In this document: one piece after another, positions 1 through 6,520 of the stretch
How positions within the stretch are numbered: the stretch's first letter is position 1
Layout: every line of letters starts with the position of its first letter
NCBI GenBank assembly: GCA_019312705.1
Contig: JAFDCW010000038.1
Location: forward strand, 1-12,880
Origin: Deltaproteobacteria bacterium
GTDB taxonomy: Bacteria > Myxococcota > Polyangia > Polyangiales > B10-G4
Length of the DNA: 12,880 bases
Direction: 5' to 3'
Program-made: the position numbers and the translations under genes
Notes under the pieces: generated by a model
Database searches by the model: none
What the model saw: only the letters and a program-made list of their open reading frames with translations
What the model was told of the DNA's origin: nothing

Positions 1-2
1 TC

Positions 3-998
3 GCCGAGACCCTCGACCTGACCGCGCGCCTGGTCCCATCCGAGGCCGGTTCGCTGCTCCTCGACGACCCAACCGTCGCCCGGGCTAGGTCGCCCCTCAC
101 CTTCATCGCCGCCTTCGGTGCGGCGGCTCCGCAGTTGGTGGGCAGGCAGGTGCCCCGGGGTCACGGAATCGTGGGTCACGTCTACAAATCGGGGCAGATC
201 TACACCACCGGGGGTCCCGAACATGATCCCCACTTCTTCGAGCAATTCGACGCCGCGGCGGGCTTCCACACGCGCAGCGTCGTGGCGGCCCCGGTGCGCC
301 TCGAGAATCATGTCTGCGGGGTCTTCGAGCTGATCAACCGCCGCGGTCGGGCCACCTTCAGCGCCCGGGACATCGAGGTGGTCGAGCTTCTCGGAAGCTA
401 CATATCACGGGCGATCCTCAACTCCGTCGACCTGGTGAAGCAGAGCGAGCTCGCCCTCCGGGATGAGCTGACCGGCCTCGGCAATGTGCGCGGCCTGCAC
501 CCAGACCTCGAGGACGCGGTGCGTCGGGCGAAGAAGAACCGCGAAGACCTCGCGGTGCTCTTCATAGACGTCGATCGCCTGAAAGCCCTCAATGACCGCC
601 GGGGCCACCGCGCCGGGAGCGAGGCCCTCCGGCGTATCGGCGCGATCCTCCAGACGACCACCGAGGCCGAGGGCTGCGCCTATCGATTCGGGGGCGATGA
701 GTTCGTGGTGATCCTGCCGGGCCACGACGCCAAGAACGGAACGACGATGGCGGACCGCATCCGCAAGGCCGTCGCCAAGGGGGTCCGGGGGCCCATGCGC
801 CACGGGGGTTCGATCCCCAAGCTGACAGTGTCGATAGGCGTCGCGACCCTCGACGCGGCCCTCGCCCCGGGGCGCGCCACCGCCGCGAAGAAGGCTGCCC
901 GACTGCTCGCCGCCGCAGACCACGCGCTCTACCGGGCAAAGCGCCAAGGTCGGAACCGAAGCGCGAAGGCCACCCGCCGCGACGACAAGTTGAGGTGA
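3..998 (+). CDS. GAF-GGDEF nucleotide cyclase, 5'-truncated by the window; Hypr-type (cGAMP synthase) signature
   Basis: The frame is open from base 3, so the true start lies upstream; 331 residues are visible. Residues about 1-140 are most of a GAF sensor domain (HGIVGHVYKSGQ; CGVFELINRRG). Residues about 150-320 are a GGDEF domain: DELTGL at 154, metal-binding Asp189 in FIDVD, Asn197 in the LND motif, an intact GGDEF at 230-234 (bases 690-704), and the YRAKRQGRN tail. Aligned to PleD, Asp327 and Asn335 are kept, but Asp344, which reads guanine, is Ser206 (codon 618-620, RAGSEAL). In the family, this Asp-to-Ser change marks Hypr GGDEF enzymes, which make 3',3'-cyclic AMP-GMP as well as c-di-GMP. 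The inhibitory RxxD site is absent (EAEG at 221-224). There are no membrane segments in the visible part, so it is probably cytosolic. GGDEF-family membership is certain; cGAMP output is inferred from one residue. Confidence 0.93.
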   Translation, partial: AETLDLTARLVPSEAGSLLLDDPTVARARSPLTFIAAFGAAAPQLVGRQVPRGHGIVGHVYKSGQIYTTGGPEHDPHFFEQFDAAAGFHTRSVVAAPVRLENHVCGVFELINRRGRATFSARDIEVVELLGSYISRAILNSVDLVKQSELALRDELTGLGNVRGLHPDLEDAVRRAKKNREDLAVLFIDVDRLKALNDRRGHRAGSEALRRIGAILQTTTEAEGCAYRFGGDEFVVILPGHDAKNGTTMADRIRKAVAKGVRGPMRHGGSIPKLTVSIGVATLDAALAPGRATAAKKAARLLAAADHALYRAKRQGRNRSAKATRRDDKLR

Positions 999-1043
999 TT
1001 GCTTAGTCCTTCCGTGCATCGGCTGAGCACCCCCCCCGCGGCC

Positions 1044-1060
1044 GCTCGCCGGTGGCGAGC
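1044..1060. other. Perfect GC-rich hairpin between the cyclase gene and the radical SAM gene
   Basis: GCTCGCC (1044-1050) and GGCGAGC (1054-1060) form a perfect 7-bp stem around a 3-base loop in the 89-bp gap. No T-run follows on either strand, so it does not meet the definition of an intrinsic terminator. It could still slow polymerase or protect the 3' end of the upstream message. The rest of the gap (999-1087) holds a C-run at about 1030-1037 and nothing else I recognise. Confidence 0.35.
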
Positions 1061-1087
1061 ATGCCCGGGGCCAGCTAGACCCCGCGG

Positions 1088-2191
1088 GTGATCGGCCCGT
1101 CCCAGCCCTTGCCCCGCCTCTTCGGCATGCTTCCGGGGAAGCTCTGTGCACACCTCCAGGCGCAAGGCGTGAGGGCCAACGAGGGCGAAGCGCGGCGGTA
1201 CCTCGCCCATTGGATCTCCCACGGGCGGACCGGGGTGCCCTCGAAGCCCCCATCCCGAAAGTTCCTCGACGGCGCCCGGGCCCTGGTCGACCACCGCCGC
1301 CTCGAGGTCGTCGAGCGGGTCACCGACCCGGCGGACGGGTTCACGAAGTATCTCTTTCGATCTCCCGACGGGGCGCTCTCCGAGGCCGTGCGCATCCCCC
1401 TCGCCAAGGAGGGGTGCTTCACCGTCTGCCTCTCGTCCCAGGTCGGTTGCGCCATGCAGTGCGACTTCTGCGCCACCGGGCGCCTCGGCCTGACGCGCAA
1501 CCTCGCCCCCTGGGAGATTGTCTCGGCCTTCTGCACGGTGCGCGACGAAGCGCCGGGGCGGGTGACCGGGGCCGTCTTCATGGGCCAGGGCGAGCCCTTC
1601 CACAACTACGACGCGGTCATCCAGACAGCGCGCATCCTCTGTGATCCCTGTGGTGGCCGCGTCGCGAAGAAAGCCATCACCATCTCCACCGTGGGCCTGG
1701 TGCCGCAGATCCGCCGCTTCACCATGGAGCGCCACGGCTACCGGTTGATCGTCTCCCTCACCTCGGCCCTCCCGGAGCGCCGCCGGGCGCTGCTCCCGGT
1801 CGCGGGGCGCTTCGAGATGGAGGACCTCGCCGCGGCGATCCGCGAATACTCCGAGGTCGCCAAGGGCCTGGTCACGGTCGCCTGGGTCCTCCTCGGCGGG
1901 GTGAATCACGACCAAGCCGAGGTCGACGCCGTCCGGACCCTCCTCGGTGACGTGCCCCTCCGGGTGAACCTCATCGACGTCAACGACGCCCGCGAAGAGG
2001 ACGATGGCGGGTACCGCCGAGCAACGGAGGTCGAACGCAACCTCTTCTTCGACGCCCTCCAGGCCCTCGAGGTGCCCATCGTCCGGCGCTACTCCGGGGG
2101 CGGAAACGAAAGAGCCGCCTGCGGGATGCTCGCGGCATCTCATAGCGCGACCGCGGACCCCGGGGCCGCTGCGGCTACTCGGGCCGAGTGA
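1088..2191 (+). CDS. RlmN/Cfr-family radical SAM RNA methyltransferase (rlmN-like)
   Basis: Family members methylate adenine 2503 of 23S rRNA (RlmN at C2, also some tRNA; Cfr at C8) using a [4Fe-4S] cluster, two SAM molecules and two Cys residues. The cluster motif CxxxCxxC is at Cys121, Cys125 and Cys128. The radical-accepting Cys is at 114 (VCLSSQVGC) and the methyl-carrying Cys at 345 (ERAACGML), so all catalytic cysteines are present. Other family motifs are GQGEPFHN at 166-173 and ITISTVG. It departs from standard RlmN in three places: GQGEP instead of GMGEP, SLTSALPER instead of SLHAPND, and RRYSGGG before the last Cys. A paralogous branch with another RNA target is therefore possible. 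At 367 residues the length is normal. The GTG at 1088 is the first start after an in-frame TAG at 1076; ATG at 1127 is an alternative, and neither has a clear ribosome binding site. Its end overlaps the next, opposite gene by 17 bp. Confidence 0.85.
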   Translation: MIGPSQPLPRLFGMLPGKLCAHLQAQGVRANEGEARRYLAHWISHGRTGVPSKPPSRKFLDGARALVDHRRLEVVERVTDPADGFTKYLFRSPDGALSEAVRIPLAKEGCFTVCLSSQVGCAMQCDFCATGRLGLTRNLAPWEIVSAFCTVRDEAPGRVTGAVFMGQGEPFHNYDAVIQTARILCDPCGGRVAKKAITISTVGLVPQIRRFTMERHGYRLIVSLTSALPERRRALLPVAGRFEMEDLAAAIREYSEVAKGLVTVAWVLLGGVNHDQAEVDAVRTLLGDVPLRVNLIDVNDAREEDDGGYRRATEVERNLFFDALQALEVPIVRRYSGGGNERAACGMLAASHSATADPGAAAATRAE

Positions 2192-2888
2192 GCTCGACGA
2201 AGAACTGATACTCGAGGAATGTGTGCTCTCGGTGGAGCACCAAGCCTGCAGTTTCGGCCTCGGCGATGACCCGGTCCCGGGCGATGCGATGCCGAGAGCC
2301 TGCGACGGACTCGGGCACGTGATCGCCCGGGGGAAAATCGACGATGGCGAGACGGCCCCCCGGCGCGAGGGCCTCTCCGAGGGCGCGCAGGAAGGGCCCC
2401 GGCTCGGGAACGTGGTGGTAGACGTCGACGATGAGGATCACGTCGAAGGTCCCGGCGGCGAGCCCCGGATCGTCCGGGTCACCGAGGAGGGTCTCGACGT
2501 TCGTGAAGCCGTCGCGCTCGATGCGCGCTTCGAGCACCTCGATGTGCTCTTCGTCGATGTCCTGGGCGACGACCCGCCCGGTGGGCCCCGCCGCGTCGGC
2601 GAGGAAAGGCAGGAAATACCCAGACCCGGACCCGACGTCGCCGACCGTCTGGCCTCGGGAGATGTCGAGAGCGGCGACGAGCTCTGCCGGCTTCTGCCAT
2701 TCGACGCGGCCGTCGCCCTCGAGCATCGCGACGTAGCTTTCGACGCTGCGCTGGCGGGGGATCCGGTCCCGGGGTTGGGCGCCGCCGCAGGCGCCCAGAA
2801 GAACTCCCGAAAGAACTCCGAGCAGGAGAAAGAGGGTCCCGGCGGCAGGCCACCGCGGGCTGGTCGAGGTGCTTTGTCGCCTCATCAT
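2175..2888 (-). CDS. Class I SAM-dependent methyltransferase with a lipoprotein signal peptide
   Basis: From the ATG at 2888 (tandem ATGATG) the protein has 237 residues. It begins with an Arg-containing n-region, a hydrophobic stretch (about 19-31) and a lipobox LLGAC with Cys34, so it should be exported and lipidated. Residues about 65-200 are a Rossmann methyltransferase: motif I DVGSGSGYF at 84-92, acidic motif II QDIDEEH at 109-115, and DVYHHVPEP at 155-163, which resembles small-molecule methyltransferases of the UbiE/Methyltransf_11 kind. I cannot name the substrate. SAM is normally cytoplasmic, so the signal peptide is odd for this fold. An upstream GTG at 2936 would add 16 residues before the signal and seems less likely. 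It is divergent from the peptidase gene (about 90 bp shared upstream) and its 3' end overlaps the radical SAM gene. Confidence 0.85.
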   Translation of the reverse strand: MMRRQSTSTSPRWPAAGTLFLLLGVLSGVLLGACGGAQPRDRIPRQRSVESYVAMLEGDGRVEWQKPAELVAALDISRGQTVGDVGSGSGYFLPFLADAAGPTGRVVAQDIDEEHIEVLEARIERDGFTNVETLLGDPDDPGLAAGTFDVILIVDVYHHVPEPGPFLRALGEALAPGGRLAIVDFPPGDHVPESVAGSRHRIARDRVIAEAETAGLVLHREHTFLEYQFFVELTRPE

Positions 2889-2979
2889 TTGCCGCCGGAC
2901 TCTGGCACAAAAGGCGATCCGAGTGGCGGGGGGCACGCTTATGGCCTACCCCCACCTCCGTATGTGGGTCGGTCAATCG
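2889..2979. promoter_or_regulatory. Divergent intergenic region, methyltransferase / M15 lipoprotein
   Basis: Both flanking genes are transcribed outward from this 91-bp region, so it should hold two promoters. I see an imperfect inverted repeat, CCCAC (2951-2955) and GTGGG (2964-2968) separated by 8 bp, that could be an operator. No convincing -35/-10 pair is visible. The region shrinks if the lipoprotein starts at the upstream in-frame ATGs (2941 or 2962). The role is inferred from gene orientation. Confidence 0.3.
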
Positions 2980-4314
2980 ATGGGGAGGTCGCTCTTGACC
3001 CATTTGGCCCCTTGGGCCCTCGCGACCCTCGTCGTGCCTGTGGCTCTTGGCTGCGCCGGGTCGGCGGGCATGGACGCCGGGGTGCCGCCAACCGACGGGG
3101 CAGCCGGATGTTTCGGTGCGCCGGCGACGGGCCTCAGCGGTCGCTCCGACGCCGTGGGCGCCGCCCGGCAAGCCCTCACCATCGATAGCCTCGTCGCGAC
3201 GGGGTGCACGACGACCGTCGTCGCAGACCTCAGCGAGCAGCTCATCGGCGAGCTCGAATGCCTGATGCCTGGTCAGATGGCGCGCATCGACGCAGACCCC
3301 AGCCTCGCCCTCGGCAGCGCGGTCTTTCCGTGGCTTCAGCGCCCCGCCGCCGAGGCACTCATCCGGGCGGCCGCCGGGGGCGGCACCCTACGCCTCAACT
3401 CGGGGCTGCGCACCCTGCCCCAGCAGTACCTGCTCTACCGCTGGTACCAGGCCGGACGGTGCGGCATCTCCCTCGCCGCCAGCCCCGGGACCAGCAACCA
3501 CGAGTCCGGGGTCGCCATCGACGTCTCCGACTACGCCACCTGGCAAGGGCGCCTCGAGGCCGAGGGCTTCGCGTGGTTCGGGGCCGGGGACGCCGTGCAC
3601 TTCGACTACCGCGGGGCCGGGGCGACGGATCTCCGGGGGCTTTCGGTCCTCGCATTTCAGCGCTTGTGGAACCGCAATCACCCCGAAGACCTGATCGAGG
3701 ACGACGGGCTCTACGGCCCGGACACCGAATCACGCCTCGCGCTCTCCCCGGCCGAGGGATTTGCGATGGGGGCCACCTGCGGGACGCCAACCGAGGCGAC
3801 CCTGGGGCTCGAGTGGAGCGCCGACCGGGATGGGGTCTACACCTTCACCACCCTCGCGACGGACGACGTCGAACGGGTCCTCTACCGCATCGACGGCGTC
3901 GCCGTCGGCACCGCGACCAAGGCCGACGGGGTCGACTTCGCGGTCACCATCGCCGGGTGTTTCGACGACTCGATTCACGAAATCACAGGCGAGGCGGTCG
4001 ATATCGAAGGCAACCTCATCGGTGACTTGGTCGGCTGGTTCGAAGCCCGAGAGAGCAACGCCCTGGCGGTACGCCCCCTCGGGCCGGGGATCTGGGAGTT
4101 TGGCCTCGACCGCCCGAGCGCCGACACCGGCGCCATCCTCATCCTCGTCGACGGCTTCCCGGTGACCGATCTGGTCAGCGATACCTCGCGTGCGACCCGC
4201 CTCGCGGTCTTGTCCCGGGTGGACCCCCTCGGCGCCCGGGAGATCACCCTCCGCCGGTACGACGGGGCGGACACCCTCATCGACACAAAGTCTTTCACCA
4301 TCACCTTCCGGTGA
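2980..4314 (+). CDS. M15-family peptidoglycan peptidase lipoprotein (D-Ala-D-Ala carboxypeptidase / endopeptidase type)
   Basis: It likely trims or cleaves peptidoglycan stem peptides from a lipid anchor in the envelope. From ATG 2980 (444 residues), a hydrophobic signal ends in the lipobox VALGC with Cys25. The M15 core is at about 135-212: SGLRTLPQQY, SNHESGVAID giving zinc ligands His174 and Asp181, and GDAVHFDY giving His207, with Asp204 as probable catalytic acid (the DxxHF layout of M15C enzymes). Residues about 223-260 (AFQRLWNRNHP, DGLYGPDTESRL) resemble a peptidoglycan-binding repeat. About 270-444 looks like two related Ig-like beta domains (DGVYTF, then PGIWEF). In-frame ATGs at 2941 and 2962 are alternative starts; 2980 gives the most compact signal peptide. 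The PLP enzyme gene follows after 16 bp. Substrate bond (DD- versus LD-cleavage) is not decided by sequence alone. Confidence 0.87.
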   Translation: MGRSLLTHLAPWALATLVVPVALGCAGSAGMDAGVPPTDGAAGCFGAPATGLSGRSDAVGAARQALTIDSLVATGCTTTVVADLSEQLIGELECLMPGQMARIDADPSLALGSAVFPWLQRPAAEALIRAAAGGGTLRLNSGLRTLPQQYLLYRWYQAGRCGISLAASPGTSNHESGVAIDVSDYATWQGRLEAEGFAWFGAGDAVHFDYRGAGATDLRGLSVLAFQRLWNRNHPEDLIEDDGLYGPDTESRLALSPAEGFAMGATCGTPTEATLGLEWSADRDGVYTFTTLATDDVERVLYRIDGVAVGTATKADGVDFAVTIAGCFDDSIHEITGEAVDIEGNLIGDLVGWFEARESNALAVRPLGPGIWEFGLDRPSADTGAILILVDGFPVTDLVSDTSRATRLAVLSRVDPLGAREITLRRYDGADTLIDTKSFTITFR

Positions 4315-4330
4315 GCGAAGAACTAGGACG

Positions 4331-5302
4331 ATGATCGACTTCGAAGACGTCGCCGCCGCGGCCCGACGCATCGCACCCCACGCCCACGAGACGCCGGTGT
4401 TCACCTGCCGGGCACTCTCCGAGGCGGCCGACGCCGAGCTCTTCTTCAAGTGCGAGAACTTCCAACGGGTGGGGGCGTTCAAGTTCCGGGGTGCAGCAAA
4501 TACGGTGCTCTCTCTCAGCGACGACGAAGCCCGGCCCGGCGTCGCCACCCACTCCTCGGGCAACCACGCCCAGGCCGTCGCCCTCGCGGCGCGCATCCGA
4601 GGCGTCACCGCCCACATCGTCATGCCCGAAAACGCGCCCGCGGTGAAGGTCGCCGCCGTGCGCGACTACGGCGGCACCATCACCTTCTCTGAGCCGACCC
4701 TCGCGTCCCGGGAGTCAACGCTCGCCGGGGTCGTCGCCGAAACCGGGGCCGCGGTGGTGCACCCCTACGACAACGACCGGGTCATCGCCGGCCAGGGCAC
4801 CGCCGCCCTCGAACTCCTGGGCCAGGTCGATGGCCTCGACGTCGTATGTGCGCCGGTCGGCGGGGGGGGCCTCATCTCGGGGACCGCGATCACGGTGAAG
4901 GCCCTGCTGCCCGAAGCCCGGGTCGTCGCGGCAGAGCCGGAGGCCGCCGATGATGCGTTCCGCTCGATGAAGGCCGGGCGCATCGTGCCCTCGGAGGACC
5001 CCCAGACGATCTGCGACGGCCTGCGCACCTCCCTCGGCCAACGCAACTTCGCCATCATGCGGGCCCACGGCGTCGAGGTCGTCACCGTCTCCGAGGCCGA
5101 GACCGCAGCGGCCCTGCGACTGGTCCTCGAGCGCATGAAGCTGCTCATCGAGCCGAGCTCGGCGGTCCCCGTCGCCGCGGCCCTCGCCGGGCGCCTGTGC
5201 AAGGGCGCAGGGAATGCTCGCATCGGGATCATCCTGACCGGCGGCAATGTCGACATCGAGCGCCTCGGCGCCGTCCTCGACGTGAGCGACGGAAGCCGAT
5301 GA
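4331..5302 (+). CDS. PLP-dependent serine racemase / threonine-serine dehydratase
   Basis: A fold-type II PLP enzyme of 323 residues that racemises L-serine and/or deaminates serine or threonine to the 2-oxo acid. PLP lysine is Lys51 (QRVGAFKFRGA). The loop SSGNHAQ at 75-81 puts Ser76 where serine racemases have their second catalytic base; classical threonine dehydratases have Ala there. The phosphate loop GGGG is at 177-180 and TGGN at 303-306. Glu202, Ala206 and Asp208 (AEPEAADD) match the divalent-metal site of eukaryotic serine racemase. There is no C-terminal ACT domain, so no isoleucine feedback as in biosynthetic IlvA. ATG 4331 is preceded by AGGA at 4325-4328. The 16-bp gap after the peptidase gene suggests co-transcription. 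Its stop lies 6 bp from the end of the opposing gene. Racemase rather than pure dehydratase activity is inference. Confidence 0.9.
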   Translation: MIDFEDVAAAARRIAPHAHETPVFTCRALSEAADAELFFKCENFQRVGAFKFRGAANTVLSLSDDEARPGVATHSSGNHAQAVALAARIRGVTAHIVMPENAPAVKVAAVRDYGGTITFSEPTLASRESTLAGVVAETGAAVVHPYDNDRVIAGQGTAALELLGQVDGLDVVCAPVGGGGLISGTAITVKALLPEARVVAAEPEAADDAFRSMKAGRIVPSEDPQTICDGLRTSLGQRNFAIMRAHGVEVVTVSEAETAAALRLVLERMKLLIEPSSAVPVAAALAGRLCKGAGNARIGIILTGGNVDIERLGAVLDVSDGSR

Positions 5303-5308
5303 GCCGCG

Positions 5309-6478
5309 TCATCGGGCTCTAGCTGCGCCAGGCGAGGCAAACGCGATGAAGAACGCGAGAGCCGCCCAGAAGTGCAACGAGCCGAGCGTTACCGAGAGCG
5401 CCCCCGACGGCTGGCCGAGGACGAGGGCATGGGTGGGAACGAGGGCGAGGACCGCACCCGCGACAAGCCAGGGCCGCGAAGCCTGACGCCAGCAGACGAG
5501 CATCATCGGGAAGGCCAGAGGCAGGTAGTAGACCCACCCGAGGGGGCTCGCGAGGATCGCGGCGAGGGTGAGCACCACGACGCTGTGGTCCGTATCGAGG
5601 CGACCCCGGCCGCCCACTCCGGTGGTGACGAGGAGGGCGAGGGCAGAAAAAGCGAAGAGGCCCAGGAGCCCTAGGGGCATGACGAAGCCGGGGGCATGCC
5701 AAAGAGGAGCGAAGAGCCAGGGCTCGCCGAGGGCCCGGTCGACCGCTCCGTAGAACGAGGCGTTGAGAGGCTGATGATGCCAAGTCACGGCGCTCATGGC
5801 CTCGAACCACGCGGCGTAGGAATCGGCGCCGAAGACGCCGACGCCGAGGGCGACGAAGGCGGCCCCCGCCGCGAGCCCGGCCGCCAAGGGCCGCGGACCG
5901 CCGCGCAGGAGCAACCAAGGCCCGAAGAGCAGCAAGAAGGGCTTGATCGACGCAAGCAGCCCCCAGACGATCGCTGCGCCGAACCATCGCTCGTGCCGTG
6001 CGAGGGACCACAGCAGGACCAGCCCGCCGGCCAGATGAAAGGTGAGCTGCCCCGTCGAGAGCACGCCGCCGGTCCCCGCATTGGCGACCAGCCAGGCCAG
6101 GAGCAGTGGAACCCACTTCACGGGGACCGATGTCGGGACCGTGCGCCAGGCCCAGGTGAGCGCCGCGATGTAGATCACCAAGCCGACCGACATCCAGAGG
6201 AGAGCCGCCACTTCCGTGGACAGCGCACCGAGGGGGAGTATCAGCAGATGAAAGTGGGGAGGGTTCAGGTTGGTCAGCTCGACGAGCTCGCCCGAGGGTA
6301 GGGCGAGGCGCGTCGCATCGCTCGGCAAATACATGGACTCGCCGCCGAGGAAGCGCGCCGCATCGACGTGAAATTTTCCGAAATCGTTGCCCCCGAGGCG
6401 CAGCATCATCCTGCCCAGGAGAACGTCCCAAAGAAGCCCCGCTGACCCTAGCAAGACCGCCGGAAACACAAATCGCAA
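5309..6478 (-). CDS. GT87 (DUF2029)-type polytopic membrane glycosyltransferase
   Basis: 389 residues with many hydrophobic helices (first at about 3-20, then from about 75 nearly to the C-terminus). The first extramembrane loop has the GT-C pattern: Asp39 in FHVDAARFLGGESMY, the likely catalytic acid as in the PimE-like family, then NPPHFHLL at 72-79, a hallmark of this family. Such enzymes move a sugar from a polyprenyl-phosphate donor to a lipid or glycan on the outer face of the inner membrane. Donor and acceptor are not readable here. The start is a TTG at 6478, the first start codon after the in-frame TGA that ends the upstream gene; GTG three codons later is an alternative. No clear ribosome binding site is visible. 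It is the last gene of a probable kinase-TVP38-GT87 operon (42-bp gap). Confidence 0.8.
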   Translation of the reverse strand: MRFVFPAVLLGSAGLLWDVLLGRMMLRLGGNDFGKFHVDAARFLGGESMYLPSDATRLALPSGELVELTNLNPPHFHLLILPLGALSTEVAALLWMSVGLVIYIAALTWAWRTVPTSVPVKWVPLLLAWLVANAGTGGVLSTGQLTFHLAGGLVLLWSLARHERWFGAAIVWGLLASIKPFLLLFGPWLLLRGGPRPLAAGLAAGAAFVALGVGVFGADSYAAWFEAMSAVTWHHQPLNASFYGAVDRALGEPWLFAPLWHAPGFVMPLGLLGLFAFSALALLVTTGVGGRGRLDTDHSVVVLTLAAILASPLGWVYYLPLAFPMMLVCWRQASRPWLVAGAVLALVPTHALVLGQPSGALSVTLGSLHFWAALAFFIAFASPGAARAR

Positions 6479-6520
6479 TGGCAGACGGTGGTGGATGTCA
6501 GAGCTCCGGCGAGACCCTCG

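Noticed and set aside
1044..1060. Hairpin as an intrinsic terminator of the cyclase gene
   Set aside because: There is no T-run after the stem on either strand, so I list it only as a hairpin.
929..2143. 404-residue open frame on the minus strand opposite the radical SAM gene
   Set aside because: Its translation has no recognisable domain and consists of GC-rich codon shadows; the plus-strand frame has all family motifs.
2903..2919. TGGCAC resembling a sigma-54 -24 element
   Set aside because: The -12 GC is missing at the required spacing (GA instead).
2004..3188. 394-residue plus-strand frame opposite the methyltransferase lipoprotein
   Set aside because: Overlaps three better supported genes and shows no domain; typical of high-GC antisense frames.
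4190..4330. Upstream extension of the serine racemase-like gene
   Set aside because: It would overlap the end of the peptidase gene and adds Ser/Pro/Arg shadow sequence; ATG 4331 has a ribosome binding site and fits the family start.
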